Positions 28,478 to 38,097 of a DNA stretch of 64,000 nucleotides are shown piece after piece; position 1 is the first letter of the stretch, and the number at the start of each line of letters is the position of its first letter. The notes under the pieces are model-generated. The model worked only from the letters and a program-made list of their open reading frames with translations. It did no database searches and was not told where the DNA came from. Where the stretch lies: assembly GCF_014168535.1 (NCBI RefSeq), contig NZ_CP060007.1, positions 806,001 to 870,000 of the forward strand, written 5' to 3'. Made by a program: the position numbers and the translations under genes. Source of the DNA: Lacibacter sediminis (GTDB taxonomy: Bacteria > Bacteroidota > Bacteroidia > Chitinophagales > Chitinophagaceae).

Positions 28478-28503
28478 AAAGCCCCCGTTTCATCGGGGGC
28501 TTT
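28478..28503 (-). terminator. Terminator of scpB
   Basis: A 10-bp stem (AAAGCCCCCG/CGGGGGCTTT) with a 6-nt loop lies 6 bp past the scpB stop and is followed on the reverse strand by a T-rich run. Confidence 0.88.
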
Positions 28504-28509
28504 CTATCA

Positions 28510-29421
28510 TTAATCTTTTTTCTCTTCTTCATCTTGTTCTTCTTCCACATCACTGTCTTCCGTTTCTTCCTCTTCCTGCGGTTCTTCTACAACATGCTCT
28601 TCACTTGCTTCTTCTTCAGTTTGTGCTTCCTCTTCGTCCTGTGAAATCGATTCTTCTTCTGCAACAATTTCTTCCTCGTTTATTTCTTCCGTAACAATGA
28701 TGTCTTCAACAACAGCTTCTTCCTGTTGATCTTCTTCCACACTGCTGATGGGTTGTTCCAATAACTCACCATCTTCCGTAACTACCAATGCTTCAGTTGA
28801 AGAAAGTTCCTGTTCTTCTTCACCCGCAACATTCAATGTGTCGCTTTGTACACCTGTCGGGTCAATAATATCTGTAGAGATAACTTCTTTGATCTTTGGC
28901 AGATCTTCCGGTGAGTTAATACCAAAATAATCCATGAATGAACGGGAGGTGCCATACACCAATGGATGACCCGGCATCTTTTCATTTCGACCAAGTATAA
29001 CGATCAGTTCTTTTTCTAATAATTTCTGTACTGCGTAATCACAGCTTACCCCACGAATAGCTTCCATTTCACCTTTGGTGATTGGTTGCTTGTACGCAAT
29101 AATGGAAAGAGTTTCCAATGCTGCCGTACTTAAACGTTTCAGGAATTTATCGCCATTGATCTGCGCAACGGTCTTGTGATATTCTTTTTTTGTAAGAAAC
29201 TGCCAGCCACCGCCGCTCTCTCTCACTTCAAACGGATAAAACTCAGAAGTATATTTTTCTTTGATAGCTGAAATAGCTGCTTCTGTCTGGTCCAGGTTTG
29301 CACGGTCTTCAATAAAACCTAATGCACTGTTCACAAGATCGCAAAGCTCCAATGTGGTAAGCGGACGTTCAGCTGCAAAGATGAGCGCTTCAATATGCGG
29401 GATGATAACACTAAGTTCCAT
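28510..29421 (-). CDS. scpB: SMC-Scp complex subunit ScpB with long acidic C-terminal tail
   Basis: The N-terminal ~185 residues are ScpB, a paired winged-helix partner of ScpA/SMC in chromosome segregation. Signs are IPHIEALIFAAERPLTTLEL, LETLSIIAYKQPITKGEMEAIRGV, and the second winged helix with PLVYGTSRSFMDYFGI. From about residue 195 a tail of over 100 residues is dominated by Glu, Asp, Gln and Val with almost no basic residues. It makes the protein 303 aa, against about 180-220 for a usual ScpB. The frame is intact and ends at a strong terminator. Confidence 0.93.
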   Translation of the reverse strand: MELSVIIPHIEALIFAAERPLTTLELCDLVNSALGFIEDRANLDQTEAAISAIKEKYTSEFYPFEVRESGGGWQFLTKKEYHKTVAQINGDKFLKRLSTAALETLSIIAYKQPITKGEMEAIRGVSCDYAVQKLLEKELIVILGRNEKMPGHPLVYGTSRSFMDYFGINSPEDLPKIKEVISTDIIDPTGVQSDTLNVAGEEEQELSSTEALVVTEDGELLEQPISSVEEDQQEEAVVEDIIVTEEINEEEIVAEEESISQDEEEAQTEEEASEEHVVEEPQEEEETEDSDVEEEQDEEEKKD

Positions 29422-29425
29422 TCGT

Positions 29426-29482
29426 AATTTGAAAAATTTGAAGATTTGAGAATTTGAAAATTAAGCAAAAGCTCAAATCTGT
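29426..29482. repeat. AATTTGAA-word repeat island upstream of scpB
   Basis: Repeated words AATTTGAAAAATTTGAAGATTTGAGAATTTGAAAA-type, at most 9-10 bp each, fill the scpB leader. AGATTTGAG (29441-29449) and CTCAAATCT (29472-29480) form a perfect 9-bp inverted repeat. Confidence 0.55.
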
Positions 29483-29515
29483 GAGGGCCTTTATTTCCCT
29501 TTCAGGAATCAGGGC

Positions 29516-30403
29516 TTAACTATTCAATGCTGCTGCACCACTTACGATCTCAGTCAACTCAGTTGTAATGGCTGCCTGGCGTGCACGGTTATAGCTGATG
29601 CGGAGTGAACGCAACAATTCGTTGGCGTTATCACTTGCCTTATCCATGGCCGTCATACGTGCACCATGCTCCGATGCATTTGCATCAAGCACTGCTTTGA
29701 ATAATTGTGTATTGAGGATCTTCGGCATCAACTCGGTAACGAGTTCTTCTTTACCCGGTTCGAAGATGAAATCAGATTTTGTTTTGGCAGCACCTTCTTT
29801 GCTCACCACTTTTGGAATAGGGAGGAAGCGCTCCAGTTTAAATTGTTGTGTAGCTGCGTTTTTAAATTGGCTGTATACCAGTTCAACCACATCAAACTCA
29901 CCTTTTACAAACGCATCCATTGCCGCAGCTGAAGCCTGTTGTACATTTTCAAAACTCAGGTGAAGGAAAATATCTTTATACGTGTCGCTTGTCTTGTAAC
30001 CGTTACGCAACATTGCTTCAAAGCCTTTTTTACCAATACCCCACACCTGCACATTACCTTTTTGCTGTTGCTCTGCGTATTGCTCAGCAATTGTAAGGCG
30101 GGCAAGTTTTACCAGATTGGCATTGTAACCACCGCATAAACCACGATCGCTGGTAACAAGAATGATCAATACTTTATTTACCGGACGCTCAGCTGCCAGT
30201 TTCATGTTTACACTACCATCGCTGTTGCTCACAATATTGCTCAGCATATCCTGCAGTTTCTGTGCATAAGGGCGCATCTGGATGATGGCATCCTGTGCTT
30301 TACGGAGTTTGGCTGCACTCACCATTTTCATGGCTTTCGTGATCTGCTGGGTGCTTTGAACACTTTTGATCCTGTTACGTACCTCTTTTAATTGTCCGGG
30401 CAT
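29516..30403 (-). CDS. atpG: F0F1 ATP synthase subunit gamma
   Basis: This 295-aa protein is the rotor shaft of the F1 sector. The N-terminus LKEVRNRIKSVQSTQQITKAMKMV is a clear gamma signature. VTSDRGLCGGYNANL lies near residue 85, and the C-terminus RMTAMDKASDNANELLRSL ... AAITTELTEIVSGAAAL is the other long coiled-coil helix. Length is normal. No other ATP synthase gene adjoins it: the divergent neighbour is a DUF3667 gene and downstream is scpB. A perfect TACCTTTG promoter lies about 108 bp upstream. Confidence 0.96.
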   Translation of the reverse strand: MPGQLKEVRNRIKSVQSTQQITKAMKMVSAAKLRKAQDAIIQMRPYAQKLQDMLSNIVSNSDGSVNMKLAAERPVNKVLIILVTSDRGLCGGYNANLVKLARLTIAEQYAEQQQKGNVQVWGIGKKGFEAMLRNGYKTSDTYKDIFLHLSFENVQQASAAAMDAFVKGEFDVVELVYSQFKNAATQQFKLERFLPIPKVVSKEGAAKTKSDFIFEPGKEELVTELMPKILNTQLFKAVLDANASEHGARMTAMDKASDNANELLRSLRISYNRARQAAITTELTEIVSGAAALNS

Positions 30404-30510
30404 GTGGTTGAACGTTTAACGTTTAAAAGTTGAATGTTTAAGGTTACATCGTATCAGAACAGTCGCTTTTTCACTTGAAACCTTAAACTTTACACTGAAA
30501 TTTCAGGCCG

Positions 30511-30518
30511 CAAAGGTA
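30511..30518 (-). promoter_or_regulatory. atpG promoter, -7 TACCTTTG
   Basis: Reverse-strand TACCTTTG is identical to the -7 box of the rRNA promoters. CTTG at 30540-30543 (reverse) is spaced 21 bp and may be the -33 element. The leader is about 100 nt and holds a 10-bp inverted repeat (GTTTAAGGTT at 30436-30445 and its complement at 30479-30488). Confidence 0.6.
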
Positions 30519-30654
30519 ATGGAAACAGGGTTACAAGTGCAAGCCCGCAGCGAAATTGTGGAAAAGCTGAACCTGTTTTTTTGAGGCGGGACGTACGGGC
30601 GTTTTTCAGGGGGAATGAAGTGATTTTATTATTTTCACCACAGCCAAACCAACT

Positions 30655-31395
30655 ATGCAATCTAACAACTGCCTAAACTGCGGCTCCGTACTGGAGTCCT
30701 CGTCAATTTTCTGCCCCCAATGCGGACAAAAAGCCGATACGCACCGGCTTAACTTCCATCATATCTGGCACGATCTGGTGCATGCGTTCACCCATGCCGA
30801 TAAGGGGATCTTTCCACTGATCTGGCAGCTGGTATTCAGGCCGGGTATTGTGGCGAGGGAATATGTGGATGGAAAACGAAAAAGATATTTCAACCCTTTT
30901 ACGTTTGCTTTTGTGGTAGTAGGCTTTGCCTCAGTGATCTTGATCGGTTCAGGGTTTGCCAGTTTTTCGGGAGGCTCAGCCATGCCTGCAAACCCCATTT
31001 CGATCTTCCTTGATAAACATGTAAACCTGCTTATTTTTTTAAACATCCCGTTGCTGGCATTATTTAACCGACTGCTTTTCCGTCGTTCTGGTGCGAATTA
31101 TTCCGAGAACCTGGTACTTGCAGCGTACACATCGGGCCAACGTTCGATCTTTTTCAGCATGCTGGTAGCACCAATCTGGTTAATGTTTCACCCGCCATTT
31201 TATCCTTTTCTTGCTTTTTACCTTTTTTGCTGGAGTTGTTACTATGGTTGGGCCTGCACACAATTTTATAGTGGAAGAAAAACAGTCTCGTTTTTTAAAG
31301 GCATGCTTTCAACTCTGCTAACTCAGGTTGTAACCGTGATCCTGGTATCAGTGACCTTTTATATTTATTTCAGGTTCTTTTATAAAAGACATTAA
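30655..31395 (+). CDS. DUF3667 membrane protein with N-terminal zinc ribbon
   Basis: This 246-aa protein starts with a CxxCG...CxxCG zinc ribbon (CLNCGSVLESSSIFCPQCG, residues 7-25). The family hallmark follows (HADKGIFPLIWQLVFRPGIVAREYVDGKRKRYFNPF). Several membrane helices come next (FAFVVVGFASVILIG, LLIFLNIPLLALF, a Cys/Trp-rich pair and a final helix near the C-terminus). The function of DUF3667 is unknown. It ends at a strong bidirectional terminator. Confidence 0.88.
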   Translation: MQSNNCLNCGSVLESSSIFCPQCGQKADTHRLNFHHIWHDLVHAFTHADKGIFPLIWQLVFRPGIVAREYVDGKRKRYFNPFTFAFVVVGFASVILIGSGFASFSGGSAMPANPISIFLDKHVNLLIFLNIPLLALFNRLLFRRSGANYSENLVLAAYTSGQRSIFFSMLVAPIWLMFHPPFYPFLAFYLFCWSCYYGWACTQFYSGRKTVSFFKGMLSTLLTQVVTVILVSVTFYIYFRFFYKRH

Positions 31396-31427
31396 AAAAG
31401 CAGCCATTTTTGAATGGCTGCTTTTTT
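31394..31427. terminator. Bidirectional terminator between the DUF3667 and outer-membrane receptor genes
   Basis: A 15-bp stem (AAAAAAGCAGCCATT and its complement) with a TTTG loop lies between the convergent stops at 31395 and 31443. The A6 and T6 flanks make it work in both directions. Confidence 0.9.
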
Positions 31428-31442
31428 ACTATTGCGAAGTTC

Positions 31443-34280
31443 TTACTGGTTATCGTTATTCATCATCATTGTTCTTTCTCCTCCCATACGGCGCATATTG
31501 TTTTGCTGCTGCGGCTGCTGGGTTCCTTTAAATCTGTTGAGACGATAAGTAAAGCTCAACATGAAATATTGTGTAAGCCTGTTTGTTCTTGTATCAACAA
31601 TAAAGTTGTTATTGACGCTGCGGCTCACATTGGTATTCTGTTTAAAAACATCGAAACCTGCGAGACGGATAATCCCGTTTTTCTTTTTGAACACTTCTTT
31701 TTCAAGCGATGCATTTAACAATGCAATGTTTTTTTGAACACCTGCGGCCAGTCCTTGGTTGATGGTATAATCAAAATCCCAACGGAAAATAAAACCTGCA
31801 CCAAGATCAAAGCGGGCATCACTGCTCAATACCCAGGTAGTAGTCTTGGTAGTAGGATTACTTGCATTACTGAAATCATTATAAATAAGGCTATACCTTG
31901 CTCCTGTAACTAACTCTAACCAAGGAATATTGAACTCGAAATTTAAACCCTGGGTATAAAGCCAGTTTTTACCAATGTTGCGCTCACTATCAACAAGGCT
32001 GATGTTGTTGTTGTAATTCACCATACTGTTGGCACTGATCACATATTTTCTGTTCTTGAAAGGGCGGGAATAAGTACCAAACAGATTTGCATTATAATAC
32101 CCGTTTACATTTTCCGGTCTTGTCAGTTGTCCACCCGTCTTATCTCCACTGGAATTCCTGAAGAAAATCACATTATTTACGATCTGATCCTCAATAAAGT
32201 TGAAACCTAAATTCACTAAGAAAATTCGGCCGGAACTAAAGTTGAAATTGTTGAAGTTGGCATTAAAGTTATGACTGTTAGACGGTCGAAGTAAAGGGTT
32301 ACCTATGGTTTGATATTGCAGATTACTTCTGTCGGGCACAGGTTGTAATTGTTCAAAGCTTGGCTGGCGTGCGATACCATTGTAGTTGAAATTAATTGCC
32401 TTGGTACGTGTGAAATTGTATGTAAAACGTGCAACCGGGAACCAATTAAAATTTTGGATAGTTTTATAAGCACTGTCTTTGTTTGTATCATACCCACGCA
32501 TAATCACAGGCTGAAAAATAACGCCTACACTGTAGTTGTACTTTTTCTTAACTGTACGCAAACTTGCTCCTATTCGATTGTAATCGAAATTATTTTCGTA
32601 AGCGTTGCTAAAAGAATCAATCAGTGTATAATTCGTGTTGCCGGGAAGCTGTATATAGTTCTGACGGTCGTTGCTTCCGAAGTTTTTATTATAGTTATAA
32701 CTAAGATCAAGAAAACGATCAACTGCTAATGGCTCGGTGTAAGTTGCACGCAGATTGATATTACGGGTGCGGTTATCCTGCAGAATATTTTGCTTAAGCG
32801 TGGAATCTTTCGTTCCGTTTGTTAAATAAAATACAGACTCGTTATTTGTAAACTGATCACTTTCGTTTGATGAGAAATTGAGGTCACTGTTAAACGAGAA
32901 ATTGCGGCCACGTTTTTTAAAGCGGTGGTTGTATAATAAGTTACTTCTGAAGTTCGGACGGTCGCTTAAGGAGGTATTCATGTTAGTACCATCTTGCAAA
33001 AGCGAGCTTTCATTAAAAATATCGAACACACTTTGAGAACGGTTGTTCGATTCCGTGAGCGTAAAGCTTGGACTGAATTTGATGTAATTAAATGAATCGA
33101 TCCAAAGTTCTAGGTTGCCAAACGCACGGTGTGTGCCGTTTTTATTTAATGATCCCTGGTCTGTATTTGTAAAAATTGATCCGGCTCCTGTTTTCCCGAT
33201 ATTTTCCTGGGCTGTGTATTGCTCAATGCTGGTTGCTCTGTGCGAATAAGTATAACTACCGTAAAACGAGTTACGTGTTCCAAAATCGTTACGGTAGTTC
33301 AAGCCAATAGAATTCAACTTGGTAACACCATTTTGATTGCCACCAGTATTACCGCCGCCTCCACCGCCGCCAAAAGTCATACCTCCTCGGCCACCACCTC
33401 CACCACCGGTGTTTCCGCCACCGCTGCTGCCATCCTGTTGGAAAGTAGACGTGTTTACGTTATTACTGTTTGCAATAATTGAAAGCTGTTTGCTGTTGTT
33501 GAACCTGTTTACGGTAACGGCACCGTTATAACGGTCATTCGTACCGTAACCAGCTTGCGCCCTTCCGAATATCCCTTTATTCTTATCTTTTTTCAGTTGA
33601 AGGTTAATTACTTTCTCGGGCTCGCCATCACGAATACCCGACACTGTTGATTGATCGCCATAATCATCAATTACCTGCACTTTATCGATCATATCAGCGG
33701 GTATTTCTTTGGTAGCTGTTTTAGGATCGCCTGTGAAGAAGTCTTTCCCGTTTACTTTTACACGGGTTACGGCTTTGCCCTGCGCAGTTACATTGCCTTC
33801 TCTGTCCACCTGCACACCGGGGAGTTTTTTCAATAGCTCTTCAGTAGTTGCATTTGGTTTGGTTTGAAAGGCACCTGCACGGTATTCAACCGTATCTTCT
33901 TTCATGGTTACTGCGGGGGCCTCGATCACAATTTCTTTCAGGTCAAGGTAGGAGTTCACCAGCACCAGTTCGCCCAGATCAATATTGGATACACCGGCAG
34001 ATGGCTTAAAGAATTCTTTGATCATTGGCTTGTAGCCTGTGTAGCTGATCACAATGGAATAAGCTGAAGTAGGAATTTTTGCAAAGCTGAATTCACCCTT
34101 CGCATTGGTGGAGGTCCTTGATGTATCGTAAGGGAAACTTTTTTCTACCAGCTTAACAGTGGCTTTGTCCAAACCTTTTGAACCTGTTGAATCGGTTACT
34201 TTTCCGGTGATGCCGGCTGTTTGTGCTTTTACGGATACGGATGCGATGATGACAAGGAGAATGAGTAGTAATTTCTTCAT
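31443..34280 (-). CDS. Outer-membrane beta-barrel protein, TonB-receptor-like, with carboxypeptidase-regulatory domain
   Basis: The protein (945 aa from the ATG at 34280) has the signal peptide KKLLLILLVIIASVSVKAQ. The frame upstream to 34358 has no such start. A CarboxypepD-reg domain (about 22-100) is followed by a plug-like domain (EELLKKLPGVQVDREGNVTAQGK; then VKVNGKDFFTGDPKTA). A long barrel follows with many alternating aromatic/polar strands, ending in a Phe-rich strand (QYFMLSFTYRLNRF) before a Gln/Asn/Met-rich tail. A Gly-rich stretch of about 35 residues (GGGNTGGGGGGRGG) near residue 290 probably lies in an exposed loop. No TonB box or ligand can be assigned. Confidence 0.9.
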   Translation of the reverse strand: MKKLLLILLVIIASVSVKAQTAGITGKVTDSTGSKGLDKATVKLVEKSFPYDTSRTSTNAKGEFSFAKIPTSAYSIVISYTGYKPMIKEFFKPSAGVSNIDLGELVLVNSYLDLKEIVIEAPAVTMKEDTVEYRAGAFQTKPNATTEELLKKLPGVQVDREGNVTAQGKAVTRVKVNGKDFFTGDPKTATKEIPADMIDKVQVIDDYGDQSTVSGIRDGEPEKVINLQLKKDKNKGIFGRAQAGYGTNDRYNGAVTVNRFNNSKQLSIIANSNNVNTSTFQQDGSSGGGNTGGGGGGRGGMTFGGGGGGGNTGGNQNGVTKLNSIGLNYRNDFGTRNSFYGSYTYSHRATSIEQYTAQENIGKTGAGSIFTNTDQGSLNKNGTHRAFGNLELWIDSFNYIKFSPSFTLTESNNRSQSVFDIFNESSLLQDGTNMNTSLSDRPNFRSNLLYNHRFKKRGRNFSFNSDLNFSSNESDQFTNNESVFYLTNGTKDSTLKQNILQDNRTRNINLRATYTEPLAVDRFLDLSYNYNKNFGSNDRQNYIQLPGNTNYTLIDSFSNAYENNFDYNRIGASLRTVKKKYNYSVGVIFQPVIMRGYDTNKDSAYKTIQNFNWFPVARFTYNFTRTKAINFNYNGIARQPSFEQLQPVPDRSNLQYQTIGNPLLRPSNSHNFNANFNNFNFSSGRIFLVNLGFNFIEDQIVNNVIFFRNSSGDKTGGQLTRPENVNGYYNANLFGTYSRPFKNRKYVISANSMVNYNNNISLVDSERNIGKNWLYTQGLNFEFNIPWLELVTGARYSLIYNDFSNASNPTTKTTTWVLSSDARFDLGAGFIFRWDFDYTINQGLAAGVQKNIALLNASLEKEVFKKKNGIIRLAGFDVFKQNTNVSRSVNNNFIVDTRTNRLTQYFMLSFTYRLNRFKGTQQPQQQNNMRRMGGERTMMMNNDNQ

Positions 34281-34689
34281 AAACGTGTTTGAAATGCGAA
34301 ATACGAAAATATTCGTCAATAATTTATTTTTCGATTTGTTAAAAGTAATAGACGTCAATGCCTCGAAAAGTTTGCTTTTGGCTGAGTAATCAGTATAAAA
34401 GGCAAATCTACCGTTTCGGTGGCGGCAGCTGGCCGTGCTACTGGGTAAACTGTTTTTTGCCGGGTTTATTGTGAATTACTTAACGCTTAAACGGATGCTA
34501 AAGCTGTGGTTTCTAATTGTATTCAGGTCGTTCAAAATTTAATCGGGCTCATCGCACTCAACAGTTAATCATTACCTTTGTCGGCCTGTAAAAAAGGGGC
34601 TTCTGTCAAATTGGCTCTGTTTTAAACTTTGCATTGTATTTGACACAAGGAAGCTTTAATCAAAATAATTGACTTATTAATCTATACAT
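34281..34689. other. Spacer between the outer-membrane receptor and secA genes
   Basis: This divergent intergenic region has no supported gene. It contains the probable secA promoter (34573-34580). No strong hairpin was seen. Confidence 0.5.
34573..34580 (+). promoter_or_regulatory. Probable secA promoter, -7 TACCTTTG
   Basis: TACCTTTG is a perfect -7 match, identical to the rRNA promoter boxes, about 110 bp before the secA ATG. No clear TTTG was found at -33. Confidence 0.5.
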
Positions 34690-37600
34690 ATGTTAGGATT
34701 CCTATCGAAACTGTTTGGTGGCAGCAAGAGCGAAAAAGACGTACAAAAGCTTTCGCCTATCGTTGAAAAGATCAACCACTATTTCCAGCAGTATCAAAGC
34801 TTAACCAATGATGAACTCCGTAATAAAACACAGGAATTCAGACAGCGTATTAAATCGCATCTTCAAAGCATTGATGAAGAGATCGCTTCACTTACGGTAA
34901 AAGCTGATGCATTTACCGAAGACCAGATCCAGGAAAAAGATGCCACTTACCAGGAAATAGATAAACTGCGTAAGGAAAGAGATAAAAAAATTGAAGAAGT
35001 ACTGGAAGAAATTCATCCCGAAGCTTTCGCTGTAGTAAAAGAAGCAGCACGCAGGTTTACCAATAATGAAGAGTTGCAGGCAACTGCTACTCCATTAGAC
35101 AGGGATCTTGTGATCAAGCGACCACATATGCGTATTGAAGGCGACCAGGTGTTTTATAAAAAATCCTGGTTGGCAGGCGGATCGGAAGTAACCTGGAACA
35201 TGGTGCATTACGATGTGCAGTTGATCGGTGGTAGTGTATTACACCAGGGAAAAATTGCTGAGATGGCTACCGGTGAAGGTAAAACGCTTGTATCAACATT
35301 ACCTGCTTACTTAAATGCATTGCCAGGTGAAGGTGTGCATCTTGTAACGGTGAATGATTACCTGGCCCGTCGTGATAGTGAGTGGAATGGAACCTTGTTT
35401 GAATTCTTAGGACTTACAGTTGATTGTATTGATAAGCATCAACCGAACAGTGAAGATCGTCGCAAAGCATATTTAGCAGATATCGTTTACGGAACCAATA
35501 ATGAATTTGGCTTCGATTACCTCCGTGATAACATGGTGGTGAACACAACCGAGAAAGTTCAACGCAAGTTGCATTTTGCAATGGTGGATGAGGTGGATAG
35601 TATCTTGATTGATGAAGCCCGTACACCATTGATCATTGCCGGTCCTGTTGGTACAGGTAGCAACGAGCAGCAGTTCCACAACATGAAACCACGTATTGAA
35701 AAACTCGTGGATGCACAAAAACGTTTGGCGCAGCAATATTTAAATGAAGCAAAGAAAGCTATTGCAGAAGGTGATGATGATCCGAAGAGCGGTGGTCTTG
35801 CTTTAATGCGTGCATGGAGAGGTTTACCAAAGTATGGTCCATTGATCAAATACTTAAGTGAGCCTGGTATTAAAGTGAAATTGCAGAAAGCTGAGAACTA
35901 TTACCTCGCCGATCAGCAAAAAGAAATGCCGAAGGTGGATGAAGGTTTACTGTTTCATATTGATGAGAAAAGCAATTCGGTTGATCTTACAGACAAAGGT
36001 TTGAGCATGATCACCAAAGACAATGAAGATCCAAACTTCTTTGTGTTGCCCGATATCAGTACTTCTCTTGCAACCTTAGATAGAAGTGATCTTGCTGCTG
36101 ATGAGAAGTTACGTCAGAAAGAAGCTTTTTTAAATGAATACTCAGCAAAAGCAGATCGTATCCATACCATTCTGCAAATGCTGAAAGCATATTCTCTGTT
36201 TGAAAAAGATGTGGAGTATGTTGTGTTAGATGGACAGGTGAAGATCGTTGATGAACAAACAGGTCGTATTCTTGATGGCCGTCGTTACAGCGATGGATTA
36301 CACCAGGCCATTGAAGCAAAAGAAAACGTGCACATCGAAGCTGCTACACAAACTTATGCAACCATCACACTGCAGAACTACTTCCGTATGTATCACAAAC
36401 TTTGTGGTATGACGGGTACTGCGGAAACAGAAGCAGGTGAGTTCTGGGACATTTACAAATTAGATGTGGTGAAGATTCCTACCAACCTCAACATGGTGCG
36501 TGAGGATAAGCAGGATCTTGTTTACAAAACCAAGCGTGAGAAATACAAGGCAGTCATTGAAGAAATAGAAACTATTCGTGCTGCAGGTCGTCCTGTACTG
36601 GTTGGTACAACATCAGTAGAGGTGAGTGAATTGCTGAGCAAGATGCTGCAGGTGAAAAAAATTCCACACAATGTATTGAACGCAAAACAACATGCCCGTG
36701 AAGCACAGGTTGTTGCTGAAGCTGGTTTGCCAAGTGCCGTAACCATTGCAACAAACATGGCCGGTCGGGGTACCGATATTAAACTCGGTGCCGGTGTGAA
36801 AGAAGCAGGTGGTTTGGCGATTCTTGGTACTGAACGTCACGATAGCCGTCGTGTTGATCGCCAGTTGCGTGGTCGTGCCGGTCGCCAGGGCGATCCCGGA
36901 TCATCACAATTCTATGTATCGCTTGAAGATGATCTGATGCGTATGTTCGGCAGTGACCGTATTGCCGGCATGATGGATAAACTTGGTTATAAAGAAGGTG
37001 AAGTGATACAGCACAGCATGATCACCAAATCAATTGAACGTGCACAAAAGAAAGTAGAAGAAAACAACTTCGGTATACGTAAGCGTTTGCTGGAATATGA
37101 TGATGTGATGAACAAACAACGTGGTGCAGTGTACACACGTCGTAACCATGCATTGAGTGGTGAACGTTTAACGCTTGATACAGATAATGCATTTTATTCT
37201 GTTGCTGATGGATTGATCGCTTCGTTCAAAGAGCAAAACGATCACGAAGGATTTAAGATGGCTTGTATCATCAACTTCGGTATTGATACACAGATCACGG
37301 CAGAACAACTCGATAAAGCTGACAGCAATACGTTGGCAGAAGCATTGTATGTGGAAGCAAAAACGGCTTACCTGCGTAAGAGTGATCTGTTGAAGAAAGA
37401 TGCATTGCCGGTGTTCCAGAACATTAAAGCAACACAAGGTTCGCATATTGAAAATGTATTTGTTCCCTTCAGCGATGGGAAACGTGGTTTGCAGGTGTTG
37501 ACACCGATGAACAAAACCATCGAATCAAATGGAGCAGAGATGGTAAGTGCGTTGGAACGTACTGCAACGCTCGCCTTTATAGATGAAGCATGGAAAGAAC

Positions 37601-38019
37601 ATCTTCGTGCAATGGATGATCTGCGTACTTCTGTACAAAATGCAACGTACGAACAGAAAGATCCGTTGGTGATCTATAAAGTGGAAGCCTATACCTTGTT
37701 TGAGCAATTGAACAGTGAGATCAACAAAAATATCGTTTCCTTCCTTGCACATGCAGGGTTACCTGTTGAAGAAAATACAGCCGGACAAATTCGTGAAGGC
37801 CGTCAGCAGAAAACTGATATGAGCAAGATGCGTCAACGCAAAGAAGATATGGTAGCTACAGGCGGCGGTTCTGAAATGATGGAAACCCCTGATTACTATG
37901 ATCCATCGGAAAATGTAAAACAGGAACCAATTATTGCCGGACCGAAAATCGGACGTAACGATCCTTGTCCTTGCGGCAGCGGTAAGAAATACAAACAATG
38001 TCACGGTAAAGATTTATAA
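34690..38019 (+). CDS. secA: Preprotein translocase subunit SecA
   Basis: This 1,109-aa ATPase pushes preproteins through SecYEG. Walker A is [15 protein letters not shown] (near residue 195), followed by [10 protein letters not shown], the DEVD box [34 protein letters not shown], and [28 protein letters not shown]. The C-terminus has a SEC-C zinc motif ([14 protein letters not shown]). It is about 200 residues longer than E. coli SecA. The extra sequence lies mainly after the DEAR motif (about residues 310-420, Lys/Asp-rich) and before SEC-C, as is usual in Bacteroidota. It is monocistronic with a strong terminator. Confidence 0.97.
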   Translation: MLGFLSKLFGGSKSEKDVQKLSPIVEKINHYFQQYQSLTNDELRNKTQEFRQRIKSHLQSIDEEIASLTVKADAFTEDQIQEKDATYQEIDKLRKERDKKIEEVLEEIHPEAFAVVKEAARRFTNNEELQATATPLDRDLVIKRPHMRIEGDQVFYKKSWLAGGSEVTWNMVHYDVQLIGGSVLHQGKIAEMATGEGKTLVSTLPAYLNALPGEGVHLVTVNDYLARRDSEWNGTLFEFLGLTVDCIDKHQPNSEDRRKAYLADIVYGTNNEFGFDYLRDNMVVNTTEKVQRKLHFAMVDEVDSILIDEARTPLIIAGPVGTGSNEQQFHNMKPRIEKLVDAQKRLAQQYLNEAKKAIAEGDDDPKSGGLALMRAWRGLPKYGPLIKYLSEPGIKVKLQKAENYYLADQQKEMPKVDEGLLFHIDEKSNSVDLTDKGLSMITKDNEDPNFFVLPDISTSLATLDRSDLAADEKLRQKEAFLNEYSAKADRIHTILQMLKAYSLFEKDVEYVVLDGQVKIVDEQTGRILDGRRYSDGLHQAIEAKENVHIEAATQTYATITLQNYFRMYHKLCGMTGTAETEAGEFWDIYKLDVVKIPTNLNMVREDKQDLVYKTKREKYKAVIEEIETIRAAGRPVLVGTTSVEVSELLSKMLQVKKIPHNVLNAKQHAREAQVVAEAGLPSAVTIATNMAGRGTDIKLGAGVKEAGGLAILGTERHDSRRVDRQLRGRAGRQGDPGSSQFYVSLEDDLMRMFGSDRIAGMMDKLGYKEGEVIQHSMITKSIERAQKKVEENNFGIRKRLLEYDDVMNKQRGAVYTRRNHALSGERLTLDTDNAFYSVADGLIASFKEQNDHEGFKMACIINFGIDTQITAEQLDKADSNTLAEALYVEAKTAYLRKSDLLKKDALPVFQNIKATQGSHIENVFVPFSDGKRGLQVLTPMNKTIESNGAEMVSALERTATLAFIDEAWKEHLRAMDDLRTSVQNATYEQKDPLVIYKVEAYTLFEQLNSEINKNIVSFLAHAGLPVEENTAGQIREGRQQKTDMSKMRQRKEDMVATGGGSEMMETPDYYDPSENVKQEPIIAGPKIGRNDPCPCGSGKKYKQCHGKDL

Positions 38020-38022
38020 GCG

Positions 38023-38048
38023 AAAACCTCCTTCAGGAGGTTTTTTTT
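38023..38048 (+). terminator. Terminator of secA
   Basis: A hairpin AAAACCTCC/GGAGGTTTT with a TTCA loop is followed by a run of eight T, 3 bp after the secA stop. It is a textbook intrinsic terminator. Confidence 0.92.
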
Positions 38049-38085
38049 GCTGATCTCCGCCAGCTGGTTTCTACTGATTAAAAAA

Positions 38086-38093
38086 TACATTTG
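38086..38093 (+). promoter_or_regulatory. deoC -7 element (TACATTTG), 4 nt from the ATG
   Basis: TACATTTG is a perfect TAnnTTTG match ending 4 nt before the deoC ATG at 38098. Transcription would start at or next to the start codon, implying a leaderless mRNA. The -33 element is not clear. Confidence 0.6.
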
Positions 38094-38097
38094 CGCC

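Noticed and set aside
34690-38019. Extra ~200 residues in SecA as a novel insertion
   Set aside because: Long SecA forms with an insertion after the DEAR motif are common in Bacteroidota, so it is not a new feature.
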